A DNA stretch of 64,000 bases from Microbacterium sp. Clip185 (GCF_028743715.1 NZ_CP117996.1:310001-374000), one strand, 5' to 3'; positions 47,849 to 56,594 are shown, numbered from the stretch's first letter. Numbers and translations: made by a program. The notes: generated from the letters alone by a model not told the origin.

Positions 47849-49186
47849 TCAGTCGCGCGGTTCGTCGTCGCGGTAGAGCCCGCCTCCGCGCCGCACAGGC
47901 TGCGCGGACGTCGCCGCCTGTCGGCGACGCGAGACGAACACTCCGAGCGCTCCGGCGCCTCCGATCGCGATGAGAGCCCCGACCGCAGCCGTGGTCCCGA
48001 AGAGGATGGCCTCCTCGTCGGGTGCGGGCTTGTGCACCACGACGACGGGGTCGGCGGCAGGTTGCTCCGGCGCGGCGGACTCGCTGTCGGGGAACGGACT
48101 CGCGGGTCCGCGAAGTCCCGGTCCCGGCTGCATCACGATGGCGTCGTACGGCTGCACGACTCCCCAGCCCGCCCGGTCGTCACGGGTGTCAGGGTCGCTG
48201 CGCACGGCCGTCGCGGTGAGGCGGTAGGCCCACTCGGCGGGGGTCTCGTCGGGATGCGCGGCCGCCACGAGCGCTGCTGCCGCCGACACATATCCGGCGG
48301 AGTAGCTGGTGGCCGGGGCGTCGTCGGAGTACACGCAGTCACCGCCGAACTGCGAGGTCGTGATGATGCTCTGCCCGGGGGCGGCGATGGCCACGTGCGA
48401 GCCGTGGATGCTGTCGTCGGTGACGACGCCCTGCAGATCTGTGGCCGAAACGCCCAAGACGCCGGGATAGTTCGCCGGATAGCGCGGAACGTCCGCCTCC
48501 GTCTGCACGAGCGAGAGGACGCTGTTGCGGTTGCCCGAGCTGCCGATCACGAGACTGCCGCGAGAGGTCGCGTAGGCGACCGCATCCGCCACTTCGGGCA
48601 CGTCGTCGGTCGTGCTCATCGACACGTTGATGATCTGCGCCCCGGCGTCGGCCGCCCAGCGGATGCCGGCCGCCAGCTTGCCGATCTGCGGGCCGAAGCC
48701 CGCCTCGGCCGTCTGCTTGTCGTCGCTGGCGAAGACCCGCACCGAGAGGATCTTCGCTTCCGGAGCGAGGCCTTCGACACCAGAGGCGTCGAGCTTGCGC
48801 GCCGCGATCTGTCCGGCGATGGCCGTACCGTGGCCGTACACGTCGGTCGACCCGTCGGGCGCCCCGCCGTCGCCGACGAGGTTCACCCCGCCCGCGAACG
48901 CGTCGACGAGATGAGGGTTGATCGCGAGGACGCCGGAATCCACGACCGCGACGGTGACGCCCGCGCCCCGGGTGATCGTCCACGCCAGATCGCTCTGCAG
49001 CATCGACAGCGCCGGGGGTGCTGCTCCGATGCGTGTCGCGGCGTTGCAGCCCTGCGAGGACTGCGCGGATGCGGCGGGCGCATCCACAGGGACGGTGCCC
49101 AGCAGCAGGCCCGCGAGGGCCGCCGCGGACACCGCCGCGGCGGCGCGTCGGAGCGGTCGCGGACTCGTCGCGTGTGCGGAATGCAC
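47849..49186 (-). CDS. mycP: Mycosin (T7SS serine protease MycP)
   Basis: 445 residues from GTG 49186 (GGAGG 8 bases upstream). Signal peptide, S8 triad in AVVDSGV (Asp), GHGTAIAG (His) and ATSYSAGYVSAAAAL (Ser; the usual GTSxAxP has lost the Gly and Pro), oxyanion SSGN. C-terminal membrane helix (LFGTTAAVGALIAIGGAGAL) and short basic tail. Mycosins cap the periplasmic face of the EccB assembly in ESX systems. First of a mycP-eccB-eccD run on the minus strand, read eccD, eccB, mycP. Confidence 0.92.
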   Translation of the reverse strand: MHSAHATSPRPLRRAAAAVSAAALAGLLLGTVPVDAPAASAQSSQGCNAATRIGAAPPALSMLQSDLAWTITRGAGVTVAVVDSGVLAINPHLVDAFAGGVNLVGDGGAPDGSTDVYGHGTAIAGQIAARKLDASGVEGLAPEAKILSVRVFASDDKQTAEAGFGPQIGKLAAGIRWAADAGAQIINVSMSTTDDVPEVADAVAYATSRGSLVIGSSGNRNSVLSLVQTEADVPRYPANYPGVLGVSATDLQGVVTDDSIHGSHVAIAAPGQSIITTSQFGGDCVYSDDAPATSYSAGYVSAAAALVAAAHPDETPAEWAYRLTATAVRSDPDTRDDRAGWGVVQPYDAIVMQPGPGLRGPASPFPDSESAAPEQPAADPVVVVHKPAPDEEAILFGTTAAVGALIAIGGAGALGVFVSRRRQAATSAQPVRRGGGLYRDDEPRD

Positions 49187-49190
49187 GCGA

Positions 49191-50540
49191 TCAGCCTCCC
49201 GCCGTGGGGGTGGGGAGCGGACGGGATCCGTCTGTCGACAGGCCGGCCGCATCCTCGGTCAATGCGGGACCGGTGCGCAGCAGGTCGATCCACACGTCTG
49301 CGGCGGTGCCGATGTCGTCGGGAGTGAAGCCGAGTCGGGCGATGGTCTCCTCCGTGGCGCCGGGCAGCGCGTAAGAGGTTCCCGTGGCGTCGACCAGTGT
49401 CACCAGGGCGGTGTTCTGATCGCCGCGGCCCCCTGAGCGCACCAGTGCTCCCGCGCCGGCGGTGACACGCACCTGCGCGGTGACGTTGTCTGAGCGCGGC
49501 TGAGTGGCGAGCACGGTGCGGGTCTCGGTGTTGTCGCCGACGAGTGCGGCGCAGGGGCGGTCGTCGGTGTCGATGGCGGTGAAGCTCTGCGTGGGCCAGT
49601 CCGCTCCGCCGGCGCGCTTGTCGGCGGAGGGAAGGCTGCCCGTCTCGGCCTGCGTGACCTCGCGAACCTGCGAGGTCTGGCCGCCGAGCTGGTAGAGCTG
49701 CCAGGCGAGCGGCGTCAGTTCGGCGAGGGTGCCGTCGGATTGCACGAGAGAGCGCCTGTCTTCGGGCTCGCCCGCGGCGTGCACGACGTCACCGACGCGC
49801 AGCGACGTGCCTTGTACGGCGGCTCCCGCGTTCGACACGCGTAGGGGGGCGAGGTCCGCGCCCGGTGTGAACAGGTTCAGCCAGTCGACCGGTACCTTCA
49901 CCGGGTTGAGTGTTGCGATGCCGGCGGCGCGCAGGACAGCATCGCCGTCGTTCGCAGAGACCGCGAAGCGCAGCCCGTCGGAGATGACGTAACGCGAACC
50001 GGCGGCATCGACGACGACCGCGCGCCCCGTCGCCTCCTGCGGTGTCGCGCCGCCGATGCGCACGTCGAGGGCCGCATCGTCGGTGACGCAGGCGCCCCAT
50101 CCGCTGTTGGTCAGCCCTTCCGGCGTGGGAATCTCATCGGGCGCACCGACGATTCCGAGGGTCGGCCCGAGGCGCACCCCTTCGAGGTTCTGCTGATCGG
50201 TGTCGATCACCTGGAAGTCGCTGGAGGGGAGCAGGAGGCGGGCGCTGGCAGTGTTGATGACCGGGTACAGGACGCCGTCCTGGGTGATGAAGCGGGAGCC
50301 GGTGTCTTTGACGATGACGAGCTTGCCGTTGTCCCAGCCGTTCGGCAGCCCCGGCCGGATGAGACCGTAGAACACCCCGACGAGGATGACGCCGACGGTG
50401 AGCGCGATGGCGGCGATGACCGCGCGAAGCGGTGCGGTGGGCTCGAGTTCCTTGCCTCCGGGAGCGCCGCTGACGAAGGCGGTAAGCAGACGTCGGCGCG
50501 AGAATGTCTGCGCCTCGATGAGGTCGTTCTTGGTCGCCAT
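49191..50540 (-). CDS. eccB: T7SS component EccB
   Basis: 449 residues. Opens MATKNDLIEAQTFSRRRLL, the conserved cytoplasmic start of EccB, then one membrane helix (about 40-62) and a large extracytoplasmic domain (GWDNGKLVIVKDTGSRFI, LYPVINTASARLLL, NSGWGACVT). EccB hexamers form the periplasmic dome bound by MycP. It lies 4 bases upstream of mycP in the reading direction and 3 bases after eccD. Confidence 0.94.
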   Translation of the reverse strand: MATKNDLIEAQTFSRRRLLTAFVSGAPGGKELEPTAPLRAVIAAIALTVGVILVGVFYGLIRPGLPNGWDNGKLVIVKDTGSRFITQDGVLYPVINTASARLLLPSSDFQVIDTDQQNLEGVRLGPTLGIVGAPDEIPTPEGLTNSGWGACVTDDAALDVRIGGATPQEATGRAVVVDAAGSRYVISDGLRFAVSANDGDAVLRAAGIATLNPVKVPVDWLNLFTPGADLAPLRVSNAGAAVQGTSLRVGDVVHAAGEPEDRRSLVQSDGTLAELTPLAWQLYQLGGQTSQVREVTQAETGSLPSADKRAGGADWPTQSFTAIDTDDRPCAALVGDNTETRTVLATQPRSDNVTAQVRVTAGAGALVRSGGRGDQNTALVTLVDATGTSYALPGATEETIARLGFTPDDIGTAADVWIDLLRTGPALTEDAAGLSTDGSRPLPTPTAGG

Positions 50541-50543
50541 GGA

Positions 50544-51887
50544 TCAGGCCAGCCCAGCCGCGATGACACCCAAGGGCAGCAGCAGCGCGAGCAGCACGAG
50601 TTCGACCGTGTCGGACAGCCGTGCGAGGCGGGTGCGGGCCTTCGGCGAGAGCAGCGTGACGGTCACCACGATCGCTGCGGCCACCCCCAGCGCGATGAGC
50701 AGCGCGGCGCGCAGGTCGGGCTGAGTCAACGAGATCGTCAGGCCGGAGACGGCGAGGCCGGCGGTGCCCACGGCCATGATCGCCAGCACTCCCGAGCGGG
50801 CGTAGGTCTGGCGCGACGGGAACATCATTCCGAGGAACGCGAGCGTGCACAGGATCGCGCCCACAACGCCGTCGGACGCCACGAGCGGGGTCGCGGCGAG
50901 CACGGCGATACCGAGCGCGACGCGGAGGGCGACGAGGGTGCGCTGGCCCCGCGCCGTGCGCGCCCGCACGTCGGCGGCGTCGATCGGCTGCGGGTCGGCG
51001 AACATGTCGGCGTCGCTCTGGGGTGAGATGACGCGGAGTCTCGTCGAGCTGAGCACCAGCCAGGGCAGCGTGCCGGAAAGCGTGCCGACGATTCCGATCA
51101 TGAGTGCGTAGGGGGCGACCGTCCCTTCCGGGAGCAGTGCCGTGATGGCCGCTGCGATGCCGACCACTCCGCCCAGAGCCACGGGGACGAGCTGCACCTC
51201 GGCGCGGTCGGGCATGAGTGCGAGCGTGGCCCCTCCCACGACGAGCATGCCGAGCCCGGCGGCGGCGAGCGGCCAGCCCCACAGATCCAGTGATGCGGGC
51301 ACGGCGAGGTATCCCGAGAGAGCGGCGAAGACGGATGCGGCGATGCCGAGCCCCTGGCCCGCTTCGAGCTGCCCGAGTCGAGCGACCACGGCGGCGACGG
51401 TCGCAAGGATGACGGCTCCGCCGCCGGCGATGAGCGCGCCGAGCCCCAGCGAGGGGCCGGCCGCGAGCAGCAGCAGTGCGCACAGGCCGAGGAGGGTGAG
51501 GCTGACGGCCAGGGCGGTGCGGGCGTTGTCTCGCGCGGTCCACGGTCGGTTCTGCTGGCCGGTGGCGTCGATGACCGCTTCGACGATGTCGTCGTAGACA
51601 CGTGGCTGGGCGATGAGACCGCCACGAGCCAGGGTGAGCACGTCGCCGTCGGACACGCCCTGGGGAGCGGCGCCCTGCGCCGCATCCAGCACAGTGCCGT
51701 CGGCCTTCTGCAGCGCGTAGCCCGCGTAGGTCATCGTGGGGTCGAGCACGCCGAGGCTGCGCGCGAAACCGGGCATGAACTCGATCAGCGGCACGTGCGC
51801 CGGAACGCCGATGTCGAGCCGGCGCCCCTCGCTCTGCACAGAGATGCGGAGTAGCGCGCGCGGCGCGCTGATCGTCTGGGCCACGGT
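50544..51887 (-). CDS. eccD: T7SS component EccD (second EccD-like protein)
   Basis: 447 residues from GTG 51887, chosen because GGAGGGGGAG lies 8 bases upstream; ATG 51938 has no ribosome-binding site. N-terminal ubiquitin-like domain (about 8-90: LLRISVQSEGRRLDIGVP, YALQKADGTVLDAAQG) and about eleven hydrophobic helices. This copy has the canonical EccD start and operon position with eccB. It is clearly different in sequence from the EccD-like protein at 24790. Confidence 0.92.
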   Translation of the reverse strand, partial: TVAQTISAPRALLRISVQSEGRRLDIGVPAHVPLIEFMPGFARSLGVLDPTMTYAGYALQKADGTVLDAAQGAAPQGVSDGDVLTLARGGLIAQPRVYDDIVEAVIDATGQQNRPWTARDNARTALAVSLTLLGLCALLLLAAGPSLGLGALIAGGGAVILATVAAVVARLGQLEAGQGLGIAASVFAALSGYLAVPASLDLWGWPLAAAGLGMLVVGGATLALMPDRAEVQLVPVALGGVVGIAAAITALLPEGTVAPYALMIGIVGTLSGTLPWLVLSSTRLRVISPQSDADMFADPQPIDAADVRARTARGQRTLVALRVALGIAVLAATPLVASDGVVGAILCTLAFLGMMFPSRQTYARSGVLAIMAVGTAGLAVSGLTISLTQPDLRAALLIALGVAAAIVVTVTLLSPKARTRLARLSDTVELVLLALLLPLGVIAAGLA

Positions 51888-51970
51888 GCGGGCTCCCCCT
51901 CCAGCTCGGGCGAATGCGCTGTCCTCGCGCGCGGCCATTCTATTGGCCGACGTGCGGCGGTCGTGGCTGC

Positions 51971-52014
51971 TGGACGATGAGGAGAAGGTGGGTTATAACG
52001 TGAGAGAAGTCTCA
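51971..52014 (+). promoter_or_regulatory. Promoter and dyad upstream of the esx pair
   Basis: TGGACG (51971-51976) and TATAAC (51994-51999) with a 17-base spacer form a good sigma-A-like promoter on the plus strand. Directly after it lies TGAGA-GAAG-TCTCA (52001-52014), a perfect 5-bp dyad placed over the predicted start site. It lies in the 264-base region between divergent eccD and the first WXG100 gene. Confidence 0.55.
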
Positions 52015-52151
52015 TGGCAATGCCCTGTGGAGAGCTTGCTCACCCCTCCGAAACCTCCCTAGCTTTAGATCGGTCGGTTTCCTACGCCCTTCACATCAGG
52101 AAGAGCGGCCGGCTGGCGGGAACGCCGATGATGAGGGATGAGGGGGAAGTC

Positions 52152-52466
52152 GTGGCAGATGTGATCTCCGCTGAAGAGGGTGCTCTCAAGCGCGGCGCCC
52201 AGGCAGTCAACACGGCCAAGGCCGGTGTTGACCAGCAGGTCAAGAAGGTCCGTTCCGAGATCGAGCAGGTCTCCGGATTCTGGACGGGCGCCGCAGCCGG
52301 CGCTTACACGCAGCTCATGGCGCGGTGGAACCAGGAGACCACCAAGCTCAACGAGGTGCTGGTGACGCTCGAGGAGGCCCTGTCGGGCACGGAGCGCGAC
52401 CAGGCCGCCTCGGAAGAGTCGCACCAGCAGACGATCTCCGGTCTCAACTCGATGATGGGCGCCTGA
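52152..52466 (+). CDS. WXG100 protein (Esx pair 1, member A)
   Basis: 104 residues from GTG 52152 with AGGGGGA upstream; the longer frame to 52014 is rejected. Motif VSGFWTGAAAGAYTQLM (Trp-x-Gly hairpin) at about residues 39-55. Starts ISAEEGALKRGAQAV, shared with the protein at 55891, and ends GLNSMMGA without a YxxxD/E signal. It is probably exported as a heterodimer with the next gene product. Confidence 0.92.
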   Translation: MADVISAEEGALKRGAQAVNTAKAGVDQQVKKVRSEIEQVSGFWTGAAAGAYTQLMARWNQETTKLNEVLVTLEEALSGTERDQAASEESHQQTISGLNSMMGA

Positions 52467-52500
52467 CGCTTCGGCGCAGGCTTTCGGAAAGGAAACCTCA

Positions 52501-52791
52501 ATGCAGTCCATGTCCGTCCGTCCCGAGCAGGTCATCGCGCTCTCGCAGCAGATCCGCGGCGGCGCCAACGGGATCAAGTCGCAGCTCGAGACCCTCGAGT
52601 CCGAGGTCGGCAAGCTTCGTGCTTCCTGGAACGGTGAGGCGCAGAACGCCTACGACGACGCTCAGCGCAAGTGGAACCAGTCGCTGATCGCCCTCAACAC
52701 GCTCCTCGAGCAGATCGCGGCGAAGACCGAAGAGATCTCGCAGGGCTACGTCTCGACCGACCGTTCGGCTGCCGGGCGCTTCGCGCTCTGA
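52501..52791 (+). CDS. WXG100 protein (Esx pair 1, member B) with export signal
   Basis: 96 residues, GGAAAGGAAA ribosome-binding site. Trp-x-Gly hairpin in LRASWNGEAQNAYDDA (about residues 40-52). The C-terminal GYVSTDRSAAGRF holds the YxxxD signal (YVSTD) recognised by EccC. It follows member A by 34 bases, the CFP-10/ESAT-6-type arrangement. Confidence 0.93.
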   Translation: MQSMSVRPEQVIALSQQIRGGANGIKSQLETLESEVGKLRASWNGEAQNAYDDAQRKWNQSLIALNTLLEQIAAKTEEISQGYVSTDRSAAGRFAL

Positions 52792-52874
52792 CACACCTCG
52801 TGTTGCGGGTCGGCCGGTGATCACCGCGCCGGCCCGCATCCGACTTTCACATACAGACTTACCGGGGGAACACC

Positions 52875-53273
52875 ATGAGCTCCATCAGTCAGATCGCGTT
52901 GGACCTCGCGCAACTCGCGCAGAACATCGTCCGTCTCCAGGAGCAGGCGTCCGCGATCCCTGAGCGCGCACAGGTTGCCCAGGTGGAGGGAGCCAACCAG
53001 GAGGATGCGCAGCAGACATATCTCCTCAACTTGAAGACCGTTGCTTCCAAGGTGGCCGCTAAAACCGAGGTGATCAGGCTCTACATAGAGCACAACGCAC
53101 AAGCGCTTCAAAAGGCAGCCGACGCCTTACAGAACACCGACGGCGACAACTCGCTCGCTGCGCGCCGTGCGACGGCATTTATCGACGCTTCGATCACCAG
53201 CGCTACGCCCCCGGCGACTCCCGGGGGAGTCGCCGCCCCGCAGACCTCCGGCGCGACTCCCAAACCGTGGTGA
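52875..53273 (+). CDS. Hypothetical helical protein between Esx pair 1 and the first array protease
   Basis: 132 residues, ATG 52875 with GGGGGA upstream. Heptad-like helices (IALDLAQLAQNIVRLQEQ, LNLKTVASKVAAKTEVIRLYI) and a Pro/Thr-rich C-terminus (ATPPATPGGVAAPQ). No membrane segment, no WxG. It looks like a small secreted or chaperone-type T7SS partner. Its TGA overlaps the protease start by one base. Confidence 0.65.
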   Translation: MSSISQIALDLAQLAQNIVRLQEQASAIPERAQVAQVEGANQEDAQQTYLLNLKTVASKVAAKTEVIRLYIEHNAQALQKAADALQNTDGDNSLAARRATAFIDASITSATPPATPGGVAAPQTSGATPKPW

Positions 53274-54550
53274 TGCCTGCTGGGCGGCGCGGCCCGACTC
53301 GCCCATTACTCCTCAGTCTTCTTGCCATATCTTCGGTCGGGCTCTTGGCTTTCGGAGCTTCCGGCTCGGCCGCCGGGGCCCAAGACGACGGGCAGTGGTG
53401 GTACTCGGCCTACGGCGTGGCCGATGTCCACGCGGAGGGGTGGACCGGCAAGGGCGTGAAGATCGCTGTCGTCGACACACAGATCAATCCGGATCTGCCG
53501 GACTTTCAGGGTGCCGATCTGACGGTGGCTGAGGGGTCGGCGTGTGTCGGGAAGGATCCGTCGACGTCGGTTGCGAGTGCTGGGGCTCAGCACGGGTCGA
53601 CGGTGACCGCGATGCTGATCGGCAACGGCACGGGTGTTGCGGGGACGAAGGGGATCGTACCGGATGCGTCGGTGACGTTCTACGGCGTCGGCGCGACCGC
53701 GGACTGTGACCCGCTGCCGGAGGTTGCGGAATCGAAGCTGACACCCATCATGTGGATGATCAAGCGCGCGCTAGAGGATGGTGCCGACATCATTTCCGTG
53801 TCGATGGTTGAGGGTGAAGTTAGCGTCCCGGGCAGTGAGGTTCTTGCGGAGGCTGCGGCGAAGAGGGTTCCTGTGGTCGCGGGCAACCCGAATGATGTGT
53901 TCAAGGAGGGTGGCAATCCCGCGGCGATGAACTCTGTCGTTGGGGTGAGTGCGGTTGACTCCGATCAGAAGCTTCCGATTGCCGCGCTGGGAGTAGAGAA
54001 CGTTGTCACGAACACGACGGTGGTGGCTCCTGGTGTGAACATTGCGACGATAGGTGATGGCTCGGATCCGGGATCATGGGACGTGTCGGGGCGTGCAACG
54101 GGAACGTCGTTGGCGACGCCGCTGGTGGCAGGGATTCTCGCAGCGGCGAAACAGAAGTACCCCGATGCGACAGGCAACCAACTGATTCAGTCGTTGACGC
54201 ACAACACGGGTGCCGATGATCACGAGCTCCAGTACAGCGACACCGACGGTTACGGGTACGGTGTGGCGTCGCTGCGTCACACTCTCAGCAAGGACCCGAC
54301 ACAGTACGAAGACGTCAACCCGCTGCTCAACAAGGACGTCGGGCCAACGCAGGAGGACATCGATGAGGCAGCTGCGGCGTTGGCGTCGCCACCGGCAGCG
54401 GGTCAGCCCTCGCCGGACGGGATCGGTGCTTTCCTGCCCGTGATCATCGGGATCGGAGTGGGAGTAGGAGTTTTAGTCATCGCGGGGGTCATCGTGACCG
54501 TCGTGCTCGTTCGAAGAAGTAATCGCACCCAGCGAAAGGGGCAGTCATGA
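53273..54550 (+). CDS. Mycosin-like S8 protease, array member 1
   Basis: 425 residues from ATG 53273 (TGATG overlap with the previous stop; no ribosome-binding site, so probably translationally coupled). Signal peptide, mature start QDDGQWWYSAYGV, triad Asp in AVVDTQIN (about 67), His in AQHGSTV (about 107), Ser in GTSLATP (about 279), oxyanion Asn in VVAGNPND. C-terminal membrane helix (FLPVIIGIGVGVGVLVIAGV) and tail RRSNRTQRKGQS, longer than in the others. Pocket-adjacent segments: VEGEVSVPGSEV and KEGGNPAAMNS. Belongs to subtype 1 (SACVGKDPSTSVASAG). Confidence 0.9.
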   Translation: MPAGRRGPTRPLLLSLLAISSVGLLAFGASGSAAGAQDDGQWWYSAYGVADVHAEGWTGKGVKIAVVDTQINPDLPDFQGADLTVAEGSACVGKDPSTSVASAGAQHGSTVTAMLIGNGTGVAGTKGIVPDASVTFYGVGATADCDPLPEVAESKLTPIMWMIKRALEDGADIISVSMVEGEVSVPGSEVLAEAAAKRVPVVAGNPNDVFKEGGNPAAMNSVVGVSAVDSDQKLPIAALGVENVVTNTTVVAPGVNIATIGDGSDPGSWDVSGRATGTSLATPLVAGILAAAKQKYPDATGNQLIQSLTHNTGADDHELQYSDTDGYGYGVASLRHTLSKDPTQYEDVNPLLNKDVGPTQEDIDEAAAALASPPAAGQPSPDGIGAFLPVIIGIGVGVGVLVIAGVIVTVVLVRRSNRTQRKGQS

Positions 54551-55887
54551 GCGAATGGGAGCAGCGTCTCCGCAATCTCGCGGAGGGCCCGGCATGGGAG
54601 ATGCCGAATCTCTCGGCGGTGGGGCCAGCGTTGACGTCGCTGACTACGTTGATGAACCGCGTGGCCAGTGAGACCGGGTTCACCGGGGAAACCGAGCGCG
54701 AAGCCATCGATCAGATGCAGAAGGCCAAGGCGGACATCGAGGATCTCCGTCGCTATGTCGAGCAGGACCTCCCCACGGCGATCAACGCTGCGAACGCCCG
54801 CAGGGAGGAAGCGCAGCGCCACCTCGAGGCGCTCGACTCAGGATCTTTGAGCGCAGACGCGCAGCAGACGATCCGCAACGCCGCTGCCGGCGCGACGATC
54901 GTCTTCCCGGGCTTCTCGGTGATCGCCGGTGAAGGAGCGATCGCAGCCGCCAACTGGTTCCTCGGCTCGCAGCGAGAGGCGCAGGCGAAGTCAGCCGTCG
55001 AGGCGGTGAGTAATGCGCTTGATCAGGACTCCGGCGCGTTCCCGGAACTGCCGCCGATGGAGAACGTCTACGGCAGCATCCCGAACATCCCCGACGAACT
55101 GCGCGACACGAACATCGACACGGGTGGGCCGTCAAAGCCGAGCTTCCAGAACTATCCGGATTACAACACCCCGATCGGGGTCCCGCCGGGCCAGGGCGGT
55201 GTGATCATGCCGGGTCCGGACGGTGGCGACCCGCGTTTCGTGCCGAACGACCCCGACGGGAGCGGCCCCAACGGCACGGCGCGCCCGCCGATCTACAACG
55301 CTCTGCCGGCTCCCGGTGTCATCGTGCACCCGGACGGCCCGGTCGACGGAGGCGTGGGCAACTACCCCGGCGGTGGGCTCGGCACGATGCCCGGTGGGGG
55401 GTCCGGAGGACTCGGAGGCAGCGGTTCGGGCGGGATGGGATCCGGTGGTCTCTCCAGTGGATTCATGGCGGGCGCCGGTGGCGCTGCCGCACTCGGCGGT
55501 CTGGGTAAGGCGGCCGCGGCCGGTGGTCTCGGTGGGCTTCGCGGTGCCGGTGGTCTCGGCGGCGCTGGTCTTGCCGCGCGCGGCGGTGCCGGCGGCCTTG
55601 GCGGTGGTCTCACCGCCAACGCCGGAGGCGGCGCGGGTGGTGGACTGCTCGGCAAGGGCGGTGCCGGTGGCGTCGGTGCTGGTGCAGGGGCTGCGGGTGA
55701 AGCCGCGGGCGGCTCGCGCGGTGCCACGGGCATGATGGGCGGCGGTGGGGCCGGTGCGGGCGCTGGCGGCGGAGGCCGTAGCGACAAGAAGGGTCGCGGT
55801 CTCGGTGGTCCGATCGCGCCGTCGATCGAAGACGATGCAGAGTTCGGCCCTCGCTCCGAGGGCGCGGGCGCAGGGGGAAGGGACTGA
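54547..55887 (+). CDS. Gly-rich candidate T7SS substrate
   Basis: 446 residues, ATGA overlap with protease 1. Helical N-terminal half (about 1-165: LTSLTTLMNRVASETGF, ADIEDLRRYVEQDLPTAINA) with a hydrophobic stretch AAAGATIVFPGFSVIAG, then a Pro/Asp-rich middle (PGPDGGDPRFVPNDPDG) and a Gly/Ala repeat region (about 280-410). The C-terminus is acidic then basic (SIEDDAEFGPRSEG). The layout recalls PPE/EspB-type large T7SS substrates, but no WxG or YxxxD/E is clear. Function unknown. Confidence 0.65.
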   Translation: MSEWEQRLRNLAEGPAWEMPNLSAVGPALTSLTTLMNRVASETGFTGETEREAIDQMQKAKADIEDLRRYVEQDLPTAINAANARREEAQRHLEALDSGSLSADAQQTIRNAAAGATIVFPGFSVIAGEGAIAAANWFLGSQREAQAKSAVEAVSNALDQDSGAFPELPPMENVYGSIPNIPDELRDTNIDTGGPSKPSFQNYPDYNTPIGVPPGQGGVIMPGPDGGDPRFVPNDPDGSGPNGTARPPIYNALPAPGVIVHPDGPVDGGVGNYPGGGLGTMPGGGSGGLGGSGSGGMGSGGLSSGFMAGAGGAAALGGLGKAAAAGGLGGLRGAGGLGGAGLAARGGAGGLGGGLTANAGGGAGGGLLGKGGAGGVGAGAGAAGEAAGGSRGATGMMGGGGAGAGAGGGGRSDKKGRGLGGPIAPSIEDDAEFGPRSEGAGAGGRD

Positions 55888-55890
55888 CAC

Positions 55891-56208
55891 ATGAGCGAGA
55901 AGATCTCCGCAGAAGAGGGAGCGCTGCTGCGCGGTGCCGAGGCGGTCTCTGCGACCTACCTTGACATCGCCGACAGCACCCGACGCGTGATCGCGGAACT
56001 CGACCAGATCCAATCGATCTGGCAGGGGGAGGCTTCGCAGTCCTACGCGCAGATGATGCAGACCTGGACGGCGGGCGCGCAGAAGATCAACCAGACGCTG
56101 GTCCACCTGGAGGAGGCGTTGCGTTCGACAGAGCGTTCGCAGAGCGCTCTGGAGGAACAGCACCAGTCCACCATCGGTGGTCTGGGCGCGATGATGGGAG
56201 GTGCGTGA
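55891..56208 (+). CDS. WXG100 protein (Esx pair 2, member A)
   Basis: 105 residues, ATG 55891 with GGGGGAAGGG upstream. KISAEEGALLRGAEAV at the start and IQSIWQGEASQSYAQMM (Trp-x-Gly) match the member A protein at 52152; ends GGLGAMMGGA. A clear paralogue of Esx pair 1A. Followed by its partner gene. Confidence 0.92.
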   Translation: MSEKISAEEGALLRGAEAVSATYLDIADSTRRVIAELDQIQSIWQGEASQSYAQMMQTWTAGAQKINQTLVHLEEALRSTERSQSALEEQHQSTIGGLGAMMGGA

Positions 56209-56209
56209 G

Positions 56210-56500
56210 ATGGGCGATCTGAGCATCACGCCGGCGGCACTGACCGCATCCGCAGGCGAGTTGCGCCGCGAGTCGCAGCGCATCGAGGGCGCCTTGCGTG
56301 CTCTCGAGCAGGAGGCGAACCGCCTTCGCGGTAACTGGGACGGTGCGGCCCGCGTGGCCTATGACAACGCGCAGCGCGCGTGGTCAATGGAGTTCGAGCA
56401 CATGAAGACGGTGCTCGCCCGCATCGCGTCGGCGACCGAGTCGATCGCTGAGGACTACGTCACGACCGACCGCAACTCGGCGAAGCTGTTCCAGCGCTGA
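56210..56500 (+). CDS. WXG100 protein (Esx pair 2, member B) with export signal
   Basis: 96 residues from ATG 56210 (GGGAGG seven bases upstream; the in-frame start 56201 is less likely). Trp-x-Gly in LRGNWDGAARVAYDNAQ, and YVTTD near the C-terminus (EDYVTTDRNSAKLF) as the YxxxD export signal. Paralogue of the protein at 52501. Confidence 0.92.
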   Translation: MGDLSITPAALTASAGELRRESQRIEGALRALEQEANRLRGNWDGAARVAYDNAQRAWSMEFEHMKTVLARIASATESIAEDYVTTDRNSAKLFQR

Positions 56501-56535
56501 CGACAGCGCGAGCCCGCGAGACGCGGCTCGATCTT

Positions 56536-56575
56536 GGTCTCGGGGAGTGAACGCGCGCGTTCGCTCCCCGAGACC
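56536..56575 (+). terminator. Strong hairpin between Esx pair 2 and protease 2
   Basis: Arms GGTCTCGGGGAGTGAACG (56536-56553) and its near-perfect complement ending at 56575 pair at 17 of 18 positions around a CGCG loop. No T-run follows. It could be a terminator, an attenuator or an mRNA-processing site that lowers expression of the protease array relative to the abundant Esx proteins. Confidence 0.6.
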
Positions 56576-56594
56576 GCTTCCGGGGGGAGAAGAC

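Noticed and set aside
19779..51887. eccE gene
   Set aside because: No frame in either ecc block has the two-helix plus cytoplasmic-domain layout of EccE; it may be absent or elsewhere.
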